Below the pieces are notes generated by a model. The model was not told the DNA's origin. It worked only from the letters and a program-made list of their open reading frames with translations, and did no database searches. DNA of 34,732 nt from Candidatus Kerfeldbacteria bacterium (GTDB lineage: Bacteria; Patescibacteriota; Patescibacteriia; SBBC01), in NCBI GenBank assembly GCA_016204585.1, contig JACQKH010000004.1, forward strand, positions 1 to 34,732, written 5' to 3'. Each line of letters begins with the position of its first letter. The stretch's first letter is position 1. This document shows positions 1 to 7,581 of the stretch, piece by piece. The position numbers and the translations under genes are program-made.

Positions 1-9
1 AAGGTTTGC

Positions 10-15
10 TACAAT
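10..15 (+). promoter_or_regulatory. -10 box TGCTACAAT
   Basis: An extended -10 box (TGC followed by TACAAT) lies just upstream of the first gene. The expected transcription start is near base 22, so the transcript has almost no leader. The -35 region lies outside the window. The same motif stands before polA (3924) and, as TACAGT, before the DUF475 gene (21889). Confidence 0.5.
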
Positions 16-35
16 GGAGCTTGAACCGAATTAGC

Positions 36-767
36 ATGCAATCGCCACACGAAATCCACGCGCCGACTGTCAGCCCGATTTTTAAGGGCAGTTCTCGTCA
101 GGACAAGCTGGCGATGGCGGTGATTTTTCTGGTCGTTTTTTCCGCCGGCGGAGTCACGGCTTGGTGGTGGCTGAAAGGAAAGGCCTCGCCAGTGGTGAAT
201 GCGGCTGAGCGTAACGCCGGGAGAGCCCAAAACTCTGGCAGCGGGAACAAACTAGGCAGCGGAGATTCCTCGGCACCGTTAGTGGCAACCAACAGTCAGG
301 CCGCGAACGAGTCAGCGACAGATTCGGCCGCGCCGTTTTCTGACGATGATAATGATGGAGTGCTTAACGACGTGGAAGCGCTGTACGGGACCGGGGCGAA
401 TAAGGCGGATTCTGACGGCGATGGATTTAGCGACGGCACGGAGCTGTCCAGCGGGTACGATCCGATGAGCCCGGGGAAGGGCCGGCGGATGGTTGACCTG
501 GCGCTAGTTGAGCGGCTAGCCAAGGATATCCCGAACGTTCAGGTGTTGAGTTCGGGTATCTCGACTGGCGATAAACAGCGGTACTACTTGGTCTACGATG
601 GAGTTTCCACTTCGTACTATGAAGTTGACGGGACGTTGAAGTCGCAGTGCCAGGTCGAGGTTGAACAAACCGGAACGTGCGCGACCTTACCGAATGAACT
701 GCGCACGGATTTTTCGCGGAGTTTCATTGACGGCACGATTTCGGACGCGTATCATATCCCGTTCTGA
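36..767 (+). CDS. Membrane-anchored protein with thrombospondin type 3-like Ca-binding repeats
   Basis: A 243-residue protein predicted to be anchored in the cytoplasmic membrane with most of the chain outside. Residues about 25-46 form one hydrophobic helix ending in WWW, followed by a low-complexity Ser/Ala/Asn linker. Two acidic repeats of the DxDxDG type follow at about residues 105-150 (DDDNDGVLNDVE and DSDGDGFSDGTE), which is the calcium-binding pattern of thrombospondin type 3 repeats. The last hundred residues contain two cysteines and no domain I recognise. The ATG at 36 was chosen; an in-frame TTG at 21 would suit a leaderless transcript from the -10 box at 10-15. The minus-strand gene at 9586-10482 has the same anchor-plus-repeat plan and is probably a distant paralogue. 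The function is unknown; surface attachment or cell-wall association is only a guess. Confidence 0.75.
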   Translation: MQSPHEIHAPTVSPIFKGSSRQDKLAMAVIFLVVFSAGGVTAWWWLKGKASPVVNAAERNAGRAQNSGSGNKLGSGDSSAPLVATNSQAANESATDSAAPFSDDDNDGVLNDVEALYGTGANKADSDGDGFSDGTELSSGYDPMSPGKGRRMVDLALVERLAKDIPNVQVLSSGISTGDKQRYYLVYDGVSTSYYEVDGTLKSQCQVEVEQTGTCATLPNELRTDFSRSFIDGTISDAYHIPF

Positions 768-782
768 TCGGGAATTCAGGTA

Positions 783-811
783 TTGACTCCATGGCATTCG
801 ACTGCTAGGTT
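783..811 (+). promoter_or_regulatory. Sigma70-type promoter for the small gene at 849
   Basis: TTGACT (783-788) and TAGGTT (806-811) are separated by 17 bases. The predicted start is near 818, about 30 bases ahead of a small gene that has a good ribosome binding site. Confidence 0.5.
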
Positions 812-848
812 CAGGTCGTCAGTCACTTTTTCTCGGGAGGATTGTTCG

Positions 849-1034
849 ATGAGACCGGCGCAGCTGATTTTGCGGAAAGCGATCAACAGAGCGGGTCGCC
901 TAAGGCAGATGGCGCCCTGGAGGATTCCAAAACCGGATCAGCCTGTTGCGCTGGCGGAAGTAAGCGGCCAAGGTATTGGAGCGGAACCTCAAGATCAGGA
1001 TCCGGACAGGCGGTTCCAAACGAAGAAGCGATGA
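849..1034 (+). CDS. Small basic protein, unknown function
   Basis: A 61-residue arginine-rich reading frame beginning MRPAQLILRKA. I recognise no family. Support comes from its surroundings: a 17-bp-spaced promoter at 783-811, the ribosome binding site GGGAGG at 835-840 eight bases before the ATG, and a perfect 9-bp hairpin (1044-1070) just after the stop. A competing frame (842-1099) overlaps it but lacks a well-placed ribosome binding site. It could also be a non-coding transcript with a chance frame. Confidence 0.45.
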   Translation: MRPAQLILRKAINRAGRLRQMAPWRIPKPDQPVALAEVSGQGIGAEPQDQDPDRRFQTKKR

Positions 1035-1043
1035 GCTGGTCAG

Positions 1044-1070
1044 GCAGGGACACTGTTTCTCGGTGTCCCT
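1044..1070 (+). terminator. Hairpin after the small gene
   Basis: CAGGGACAC and GTGTCCCTG form a perfect 9-bp stem with a 9-base loop. No T-run follows, so it may terminate weakly or simply protect the 3' end. Confidence 0.4.
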
Positions 1071-1078
1071 GCTCATAC

Positions 1079-1107
1079 TTGACGCAGTTTTACAAATAAG
1101 CTAGTGT
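1079..1107 (+). promoter_or_regulatory. Promoter ahead of the LTD/PKD surface protein gene
   Basis: TTGACG (1079-1084) and TAGTGT (1102-1107) are spaced by 17 bases. The predicted start near 1114 lies only about ten bases upstream of an intrinsic-terminator-like hairpin at 1123-1147. Confidence 0.5.
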
Positions 1108-1122
1108 GTTGGTAGACAAACG

Positions 1123-1147
1123 GTGGCGCAACCCGCGCCACGTTTTT
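1123..1147 (+). terminator. Intrinsic terminator or attenuator in the leader
   Basis: GTGGCGC and GCGCCAC form a 7-bp GC-rich stem with loop AACCC, followed by GTTTTTG. It sits between the promoter at 1079-1107 and the start codon at 1178, so it may act as an attenuator, or as the terminator of the upstream small gene. Confidence 0.5.
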
Positions 1148-1177
1148 GTTCGGGCGCGGGATAGCAGGATCACCGTA

Positions 1178-3466
1178 ATGTTTATTAAACAATTCGCGAT
1201 AGTTCTGGTGGTGGCGCTATTGCTTACCGCGGGTTTGCCATTGACGCTCCGCGCCGAAAACCAAGCGACGGTAGTAATCAATGAACTGTTGTGGATGGGA
1301 TCGCCGGCCTCGTCGGCGGATGAGTGGATTGAGCTCCGAAACACGACTGATAATGTTGTTGATTTAAGCGGTTGGAAACTGACGCGTCGTTCGTCAGGGT
1401 TGGAAGTTACAATGGTAACGATTCCGAGCGGTAAAAGCGTTGAGCCGCGCGGTTTTTTCTTGATTTCGAATTTCGCCGCCAGTTCGACGAGTACGCAGCT
1501 GAATGTCGAACCGGACGTCGTAGATACGGCGGTGTCGTTGTTGAATTCTGGTCTTGAGGTGAAACTGTACGATGGCGGTGGAGTATTGGTTGATGTGGCA
1601 GACGATGGAGTTGGAACGCCGCTGGCTGGAAAGCTCACGAGCGGGCAGATGTACGCATCCATGGCGCGGAACGGCATTCCGGGCGACGGCACAAAGTCGG
1701 AGCGTTGGCATACCTCGACGACGAGCGTTAACCTTCGACCAGACTCGCCAGTTCTCGGAACGCCGCGAGCGGTGAATGATAACGTTCCGCCGGTGGTGCC
1801 GGCCGTGGCGGATCAAGAGGCGGCGGTTGGTCGAGAGTTGACCTTTGACATTTCGGACGCGTTTGATCCTGACGGCGACGCCTTGGCGTTCCGATGGGAT
1901 TTCGGGGATGGAATTTCCAGTGACGCGGTAGCGCCAAGCCACGCATATGTCGATGCCGGAACGTACTCAGCGTCCGTTGAAGCGAAAGACGCGAGTTCGG
2001 CAACCCGCCTGACATTTTCGGTAATTGTGAAAGCAGCGTCAACGACGCAGCCTGAGTTACCGCCGGTCATGGCCGCCAATGGCCAGTCGATCATCAGCGA
2101 ACTTTTACCAAATCCGGAGGGAGCTGATGATAGTGAGTTTATTGAACTTGGCGCGATCGACGGCGACGTTGACTTGAGCGGCTGGACAGTATCAGACGAG
2201 GGCGGAACAACGTACAAGTTCGCCGCCGGCAGCACTTTGCCAAAGGATTCATTTCTCGTCGTCGCCCGGAAGGACAGTAAAATTGCATTGAATAACAGCG
2301 GCGACGCCGTAACGCTGAAGAAATCAGACGGAACAGTTATTCAGGAAGTGAAATACAGCGAGGCGGAAGAGAGTGCGGCGTATGCGTGGAACGGAGGTGC
2401 GTGGACCTGGACGGCGAAACCGACGCCGGGAGCACCGAACGAGTTCGTCAAAGTGAACCATCCGCCAGAAGCGAAGTTCAGCATTTCGACACGGCGGCGG
2501 GCCAAAGAGGAGATTACCTTCGACGCTTCAGACTCGACTGATCGTGATGGCGATGAGCTGAAGTACTCGTGGGATTTCGGGGACGGGAAGATTGCAACCG
2601 GCCGGATCGTAAAGCACGTATACGATAACGACGGAAACTTGACGGTGCGTTTAACTTTAAAAGACGGCGGCGGGCTGGAGGAGATCGAGGAAAGGGAATT
2701 TGTCGTTCGTCCGGCACTGAAGAAAAAAAGTTCAGCGAAAGCCGGTGGAGCGACAAAAGGAAAAGTTAAGGGCGCGGCCGCGGTCCGCACTTTGTCTGAC
2801 ATTAAGACGGCCTCGTCTGCCACGCCAGTCGCCGTGAATGGATGGGTGAGCGCGGCGCCCGGAGTGCTCGGAGAAAATTTGTTTTATCTATACGATGGGA
2901 CTTCCGGCATGGCCGTCCGGGCGTCCGGCATACTGCCAAAACTTTCGCTAAACGACGCCGTTGAGGTTAAGGGCGAGCGTCGAACCAAAAACGGAGAGGC
3001 CTACATATTAGTGGAAGAAGATAGCGGGGTTGTGGTTAAGGGCGAGCGCCAGGAGGTTGAACCGAGAATAACTGCGGCCGGAGAGGTTGACAGTGAAGCG
3101 GTTGGCGCGCTCGTTCGGGTGACCGGCGAGGTTACCACTCTGAGCGGCAGCCGGTTCGCGATTGACGACGGCACCGGCGAGCTTAGCGTTTATGTCCGCG
3201 CTTCGACTGGTTTCAAACGACCAGCGTTGCGCTCGGGTGACCGCATTGAAGTACGCGGAATCGTTAGCAAAACGACGAGCGGAATCCGCTTGCTGCCGCG
3301 GGTGAAGGAGGACATTAGAATCGTGACGCCAGTGATAAAATCCCCGGAGCAGCCAGTGAATGTTCAGCCAGCGAAGAAGCCGGCAGTGTGGATGTACGTA
3401 GTGGTAGCAGTCGCATTAGTGGCTGGGGCCGGAGTGGGGATGTGGAGGAAGGGAGTGAAGAAGTGA
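1178..3466 (+). CDS. Surface protein with lamin-tail, PKD and OB-fold domains
   Basis: A 762-residue exported protein. The ATG at 1178 is chosen because it begins a clear signal peptide (residues 1-26) ending at LRAEN; an upstream extension would bury it. Domains in order: lamin-tail domain at about 30-150 (INELLW, DEWIELRN, LSGWKL), PKD domain at about 200-290 (WDFGDG), second lamin-tail domain at about 305-430 (ISELLPNP, SEFIELGA, LSGWTV), second PKD domain at about 432-520 (WDFGDG), then two OB-fold-like nucleic-acid-binding modules at about 545-715 (YDGTSGMAVR; DDGTGELSVYV). A C-terminal hydrophobic helix followed by KK, at about 735-757, would anchor it to the membrane. Lamin-tail and OB modules often accompany secreted nucleases or DNA-binding surface proteins, but no nuclease domain is visible here. 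Handling of extracellular DNA is an inference. Confidence 0.8.
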   Translation: MFIKQFAIVLVVALLLTAGLPLTLRAENQATVVINELLWMGSPASSADEWIELRNTTDNVVDLSGWKLTRRSSGLEVTMVTIPSGKSVEPRGFFLISNFAASSTSTQLNVEPDVVDTAVSLLNSGLEVKLYDGGGVLVDVADDGVGTPLAGKLTSGQMYASMARNGIPGDGTKSERWHTSTTSVNLRPDSPVLGTPRAVNDNVPPVVPAVADQEAAVGRELTFDISDAFDPDGDALAFRWDFGDGISSDAVAPSHAYVDAGTYSASVEAKDASSATRLTFSVIVKAASTTQPELPPVMAANGQSIISELLPNPEGADDSEFIELGAIDGDVDLSGWTVSDEGGTTYKFAAGSTLPKDSFLVVARKDSKIALNNSGDAVTLKKSDGTVIQEVKYSEAEESAAYAWNGGAWTWTAKPTPGAPNEFVKVNHPPEAKFSISTRRRAKEEITFDASDSTDRDGDELKYSWDFGDGKIATGRIVKHVYDNDGNLTVRLTLKDGGGLEEIEEREFVVRPALKKKSSAKAGGATKGKVKGAAAVRTLSDIKTASSATPVAVNGWVSAAPGVLGENLFYLYDGTSGMAVRASGILPKLSLNDAVEVKGERRTKNGEAYILVEEDSGVVVKGERQEVEPRITAAGEVDSEAVGALVRVTGEVTTLSGSRFAIDDGTGELSVYVRASTGFKRPALRSGDRIEVRGIVSKTTSGIRLLPRVKEDIRIVTPVIKSPEQPVNVQPAKKPAVWMYVVVAVALVAGAGVGMWRKGVKK

Positions 3467-3506
3467 ATTATGAATTACGAATTACGAATTATGAATCGTG
3501 AATTAA
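3465..3506 (+). repeat. Tandem GAATTAY heptamer repeats, left side
   Basis: Six near-identical heptamers (GAATTAT, GAATTAC, GAATTAC, GAATTAT, GAATCGT, GAATTAA) run from the stop codon of the upstream gene into the start of the four-helix-bundle gene. They encode the MNYELRIMN-type start of that frame. Confidence 0.8.
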
Positions 3507-3895
3507 GGGAAATGCGCGAAAAGAAAATCGTTGTTTTTACAGACCTAAACGCATGGAAGGAAGCTCACAAACTTGTAGTATCGATCTATAAACTTACTCG
3601 AAACTTCCCGTCGAGCGAACTATACGGGTCGACTAATCAGATGCGACGATCCGCCCTATCGGTGACGTCTAATATCGCCGAAGGGTTCAGTCGGCAGTCC
3701 TACCGGGAGAAGGTTCATTATTACTCCACATCACTCGGTTCGCTGACCGAATTGCAAAATCAACTCCTGGTGGCTCGGGACGTTGGCCATCTGAGCATCG
3801 CTGCCTACACCGATATTGAAACACTGACAATCGTCGTGCACAAGCTCATTAACGGACTTATAAAAACTTCAAAAGCAATAATTCATAATTCGTAA
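3470..3895 (+). CDS. Four-helix-bundle protein (S23/IVP-Avd family)
   Basis: A 141-residue protein of the four-helix-bundle family known from 23S rRNA intervening sequences and related to the Avd accessory protein of diversity-generating retroelements. Family signatures are LNAWKEAHKLVVSIYKLT, the MRRSALSVTSNIAEGF stretch and a C-terminal helix ending in LINGLIKTSKA. The start is uncertain: ATGs at 3470 and 3491 lie within the heptamer repeat, and ATG 3512 (MREKKIVVF) begins the conserved part. The last codons, including the stop, lie in the inverted repeat copy at 3878-3898. No reverse transcriptase, variable repeat or rRNA gene is nearby, so its role here is unknown. The gene with its flanking inverted repeats resembles a discrete inserted unit. 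Confidence 0.85.
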   Translation: MNYELRIMNRELREMREKKIVVFTDLNAWKEAHKLVVSIYKLTRNFPSSELYGSTNQMRRSALSVTSNIAEGFSRQSYREKVHYYSTSLGSLTELQNQLLVARDVGHLSIAAYTDIETLTIVVHKLINGLIKTSKAIIHNS

Positions 3896-3898
3896 TTC
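3878..3898 (-). repeat. Heptamer repeats, right side, inverted
   Basis: Three heptamers (ATAATTC, ATAATTC, GTAATTC) are the reverse complement of the left-hand GAATTAY units. They overlap the end of the four-helix-bundle frame. Confidence 0.75.
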
Positions 3899-3923
3899 AT
3901 TCTTCAACTACCCTCCGCCGTGC

Positions 3924-3929
3924 TACAAT
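3924..3929 (+). promoter_or_regulatory. -10 box for polA, leaderless
   Basis: The extended box TGC-TACAAT ends seven bases before the polA ATG at 3936. The transcription start should therefore coincide with the start codon. No ribosome binding site is present. Confidence 0.55.
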
Positions 3930-3935
3930 GTTTTC

Positions 3936-6671
3936 ATGGAGCACAAGCAGAAACTTGTAATCGTGGACGGGAACGCCCTGATTCACCGCAGTTTCCATGC
4001 CCTCCCTCCGCTCTCAACGAAAAAAGGCGAGCTGGTCAACGCGGTCTACGGTTTCGCCGCGGTGCTCTTGAAGATGTTTCGGGAGTTGAAGCCAACGCAC
4101 GTGGTGGTGTGTTTTGATCGACGAGAAAAAACCTTCCGCGAGAAAGAATTTGCTGAGTACAAGGCGACGCGCGTTAAAGCGCCTCAAGAATTGTATGATC
4201 AGATTCCGCGCGTTAAACAATTGGTGGAGAGTTTTAACATCCCGATTCTGGAAAAAGCCGGGTATGAGGCGGACGACCTGATCGGCACCATTGCGGCCAA
4301 GGTCGATGGCGTGGAAAAGGTGATTGTGACCGGCGACCAAGATACCCTCCAGCTCGTAGACGATGAGGTTAGTGTCTACACTTTGAAGAAGGGCTTGGGC
4401 GAGACCATCACGTATAACCCGTCCAGCGTGAAGGAGCGCTTCGGCATCACGCCGGGACAACTGATTGATTTCAAGGCCTTGCGCGGCGATCCGTCAGACA
4501 ACATCCCGGGCGTGGACGGCATTGGCGAGAAAACCGCCGCAGTGCTGCTGCAGAAGTTCGGTACGCTGGAAAAATTATATGAAGCGCTGGAAAAAGATTC
4601 GCCACCAGTAAAAAAATTGCCAGCCGGCGTGCGCGAAAAACTACGGAAAGACAAAAAGAACGCTTTTCTTTCCAAGCGGCTGGCCACCATCGTAAAAAAC
4701 GTGCCGATTCAATTCTCACTGGCGGAGGCGGCGCGTAAACGCTACGACCGACAGCAGGTCGTAAAACTCTTTCAGGATCTGGAGTTTACCTCACTTTTAA
4801 GCAAGCTCCCTGAGGATGGAAAGGAAAAACATCAGGCGGCCCTCGATCTGCAAAGCCACGATGTTCCGCGCAAAAAAGGCCATGACTATCAGCTGGTGGC
4901 TGACAGTCAGAGTTTTAAGCGTCTCTTGACCTTGTTGAAAGTCCAGCCGGCCCTCACGATTGACACCGAAACGACCGGCCTTGACCCGTTGCAAGCGCGA
5001 ATTCTCGGCATCAGTTTTTCGTGGAAAGAGGGACTGGCTTACTTCGCGTCTTTGCAGGGGGACTGGCTTGAGCAGCTCAAACCGATCCTGGAGGATCCGA
5101 AAATTGCCAAACACGGCCACAACCTAAAGTATGATTTGAGCGTGTTGAAAACCGCCGGCATTGATCTTCGAGGCATGACTTTTGACACCATGATCGCGTC
5201 GTACTTGTTAAATCCCGGAAGTCGGGCGCACGGCCTGGACCAGCTCGTGTTTGAGGAATTTGGGTATGAGATGCAGCCGATTGAGGCGTTGATTGGGCCG
5301 CCGGGGAAAAAACAGTTACCGATGGAATCCGTGCCGGTTGAAAAATTGTCATGGTATTCCTGCGAGGATGCGGATTACACTGAACGGTTAGTGAAGAAGT
5401 TACAACCGCCGCTAGCCAAAGCTCGATTGATAAAGCTTTTTGACGAAATTGAGATGCCGTTGTCAGCGGTGCTCGCCACGATGGAGCGGAACGGCGTGAA
5501 GATTGACACTGATTTTCTCCGCCAGATGAGCAAAGAGGTCGGTCAGAAGCTCAAGCGCATCGAGGCAGCGATTTTCAAACAAGCCGGCCTCGAGTTTAAC
5601 GTTTCATCACCAATTCAGTTAAAGGAAGTGTTGTTTGAGAAGTTGAACATTTCTACCAAGGGACTCGGTAAAACCAAGACCGGAATCTCGACCGCGGCGG
5701 ACCAGCTCGAGAAGCTGAAAGGTGAACACCCGATCGTGGAGAAAATCCTGGAGTACCGGGAATTGGCCAAGATGAAATCAACCTACCTTGATGCCTTGCC
5801 CGAACTGGTCAACCCGGTTGACGGTCGCGTGCACACCAGCTTCAACCAGACCGTCGCCGCCACTGGCCGACTTTCCTCGTCGGATCCCAACTTGCAGAAC
5901 ATCCCCATCCGTTCCGAGCTGGGCGCCGAGATTCGCAAAGCGTTTATTGCCGAACGCGGGAATCGGATTCTGGCCGCCGATTACTCTCAATTCGAACTCC
6001 GGATCGCCGCCTCCATTGCGAACGTCAAGAAAATGATCGAGTCTTTCAGGGAAAACGAAGATATCCACGCCCGGACGGCCGCCGAGATTCACGGGATACC
6101 GTTGGACAAAGTAACCAAGGAGATTCGCCGCACCGCTAAGGAAGTCAACTTCGGCGTCCTCTACGGCATGGGTCCGTCCGGATTGGCCCAGCGACAGAGG
6201 ATTAGTCGGGAAGAGGCCCAGGCTTTTATCGAAAAATACTACGTGGTCTACCATGAATTGAAGGAGTGGATCGAAGAGACGATTGCGCTCAGCCACAAGC
6301 TTGGGTACGCGGAAACACTGTTCGGTCGACGGCGTTACTTGCCTGAGCTTCACTCCTCAAATCCGATGATCCGGGCGGCGGCCGAACGCATGGCCGTGAA
6401 CATGCCGACGCAATGAACGCAGGCCGACCTCATCAAGATGGCGATGGTTCGCTTGGCTGAGACGTTACCAAAGGTTTCGCCTGACTCAAAAATGATCCTT
6501 CAGGTGCACGACGAGCTGGTGTTCGAAGTGCCGGAAAGTGACGTGCACAAGGTCGGTAAGATAGTGAAGGAGACCATGGAAGGCGTCTACAAGTTGAAAG
6601 TGCCGATTGTGGTGGAAGTGGAAGTGGGACGGTCGTGGGGGGAGACGAGACCCCTCGGAGGGAAAACCTGA
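3936..6671 (+). CDS. polA: DNA polymerase I, interrupted by an in-frame TGA
   Basis: A family A DNA polymerase covering 911 codon positions, used in Okazaki fragment maturation and repair. It has an N-terminal 5'-3' exonuclease (about 1-290), a proofreading domain that looks active (DTETTGLDP at about 343, NLKYD, YSCEDADY), and a polymerase domain with motif A (DYSQFELRI, about 681) and motif B (RRTAKEVNFGVLYGMG, about 735). Codon 827 (6414-6416) is TGA where the family has the conserved Gly of the MPxQGTxAD motif; frame and sequence continue normally afterwards (TQADLIKMAM), including motif C VHDELVFEV near 856. Termination at TGA would give an 826-residue product (3936-6416) lacking motif C and so catalytically dead. 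The downstream piece 6438-6671 has an ATG but no ribosome binding site. GGA to TGA is a single change, so a sequencing error, a real nonsense mutation or readthrough all remain possible. The mRNA appears leaderless. Confidence 0.9.
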
Positions 6672-6685
6672 GCGGTTTTCCCTTC
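6657..6685 (+). terminator. Hairpin spanning the polA stop codon
   Basis: A 12-bp stem pairs 6657-6668 with 6674-6685 around a 5-base loop that holds the TGA at 6669-6671. No T-run follows. Confidence 0.4.
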
Positions 6686-6793
6686 CGACACCCTCCCTTT
6701 CCCTTGGGAAGTGTCGTCCCTCGTGGCTCGGCTAGGGACCCGTCCTTCGGACACCCTGATCCTCGCCACTTCGGAGACGACAGATTGTTTGAA

Positions 6794-6818
6794 ATCGGCC
6801 GAGTCAAGCTCGGCCGAT
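6794..6818 (-). terminator. Second minus-strand terminator-like hairpin
   Basis: ATCGGCCGAG and CTCGGCCGAT form a perfect 10-bp stem with a 5-base loop. On the minus strand it is followed by TTTC. Confidence 0.45.
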
Positions 6819-6836
6819 GTCAGTAAGATAGGGAAA

Positions 6837-6864
6837 GCCGACCAACAATGGGGTGCTGGTCGGC
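6837..6864 (-). terminator. First minus-strand terminator-like hairpin
   Basis: GCCGACCA and TGGTCGGC form an 8-bp stem, followed on the minus strand by TTTCCCTATCTT. It lies 24 bases beyond the 14-codon minigene. Confidence 0.5.
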
Positions 6865-6888
6865 GGGTGGGGAGACGGTGCGTGGTGA

Positions 6889-6933
6889 TTACCGCGGGTT
6901 GGGGTTGTCGAGGTCGATCGGATCGAGCTTCAT
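6889..6933 (-). CDS. Possible 14-codon minigene
   Basis: A very short frame encoding MKLDPIDLDNPNPR. Its only support is an ideal ribosome binding site (AGGAGG, six bases before the ATG) and its position 21 bases after the stop of the minus-strand gene at 6955-7260, ahead of two terminator-like hairpins. The peptide is acidic and proline-rich. It might be a real micropeptide or the remnant of a longer gene. Confidence 0.35.
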   Translation of the reverse strand: MKLDPIDLDNPNPR

Positions 6934-6954
6934 GCGGTCCCTCCTGACGCCTGT

Positions 6955-7260
6955 TCAGACAGGCCTGGGACGGGGCGGTCGCGAACCACGGACGATCGTT
7001 TCCCACTCGACGTCCGAGGGATCGGATGCATGGTTGAGCTCGAGGTTCTCCACGTCGCGGTCAGCCGCGGGGATTCCGAAGAGCTCGGGGGCTTGAACCG
7101 GCACGCCAGTGAACAGCGGATTCCTGCACCGGCTTGGCAATACGCGGTCGACGTCGTCGACATGCGGCGCTATCGATCCTTGAGGCTTGGTTCTCGGCCG
7201 GTGCGGGCACGAGTGACCGAGGGTGAGTTCCTGACCACACTGACATACGGGGAGCGTCAT
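6955..7260 (-). CDS. Small Cys/His-containing protein, unknown function
   Basis: A 101-residue protein starting MTLPVCQCGQELTLGHSCPH. The N-terminal CxC...CPH cluster (residues 6-20) could bind a metal ion in the manner of a short zinc ribbon; the rest is charged and proline-rich. I do not recognise the family. The ATG at 7260 is chosen because GGAGGG lies seven bases upstream, and a consensus promoter (TTGACA, 17 bases, TAGCGT) lies further up on the minus strand at 7329-7357. It runs against polA and holA and ends in two hairpins. The complete promoter, ribosome binding site and terminator make it more credible than its length alone suggests. Confidence 0.55.
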   Translation of the reverse strand: MTLPVCQCGQELTLGHSCPHRPRTKPQGSIAPHVDDVDRVLPSRCRNPLFTGVPVQAPELFGIPAADRDVENLELNHASDPSDVEWETIVRGSRPPRPRPV

Positions 7261-7328
7261 GTGCAAACCCTCCATCTGGCGGATTTGGAGTTTGTGTTTC
7301 GTTTTCAGTGTTGCTACGATAACGCTTG

Positions 7329-7357
7329 ACGCTAGCATTGTCCATACAAAATGTCAA
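7329..7357 (-). promoter_or_regulatory. Promoter for the minus-strand Cys/His gene
   Basis: On the minus strand TTGACA (7352-7357) and TAGCGT (7329-7334) are spaced by 17 bases. The predicted start near 7322 gives a leader of about 60 nt. Confidence 0.55.
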
Positions 7358-7364
7358 TCGCATG

Positions 7365-7581
7365 ATCCCGTTAGAAAGACCATCTTCATCCACTACCGAA
7401 GATTACATTATGAACGTTTTACCCACGCACCAGAAAGCCATGGGTGTAAACCCAGCACCATGATTTTGGTGCTGGGTAAACCCGTGGATGAATGGCTCTC
7501 GGTGCGGGGTTCCGCTCCACGGAACCCGTATCGAGAGAAACCACGGCCGTGGAGCTTCACAAGCTGACTTTCTAACGGGAT
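7365..7581. repeat. 217-bp element with 14-bp terminal inverted repeats and nested hairpins
   Basis: The ends ATCCCGTTAGAAAG (7365-7378) and its exact reverse complement (7568-7581) bound a stretch without a gene. The right end includes the first bases of the holA start codon. Inside are nested stems: CCATGGGT/ACCCGTGG (7438-7445 with 7480-7487, one G-T pair) around the perfect hairpin CCCAGCACCA/TGGTGCTGGG (7451-7476); a second arm CTCTCG/CGAGAG around GGGTTCCG/CGGAACCC (7507-7527); and the palindrome CCACGGCCGTGG (7541-7552). The core hairpin recurs, loop included, at 28022-28047. The form resembles a miniature inverted-repeat element, but no target duplication was identified. Confidence 0.65.

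Larger units (their letters stand above)
6672..6888. other. Intergenic stretch with two minus-strand hairpins
   Basis: I see no credible gene on either strand here. The content is two strong hairpins (6794-6818 and 6837-6864) that best suit termination of the minus-strand unit at 6889-7260, together with GACAC/GTGTC pairing just after polA. Confidence 0.5.

Noticed and set aside
3470-3895. Diversity-generating retroelement around the Avd-like gene.
   Set aside because: No reverse transcriptase, template repeat or variable repeat is present nearby.
6414-6671. Genome-wide UGA=Gly code (as in SR1/Gracilibacteria).
   Set aside because: Many genes here stop at UGA in sensible places, for example ruvA overlapping the next start as GTGA, and holA and pilC. 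A global recoding is not supported; only individual sites remain open.
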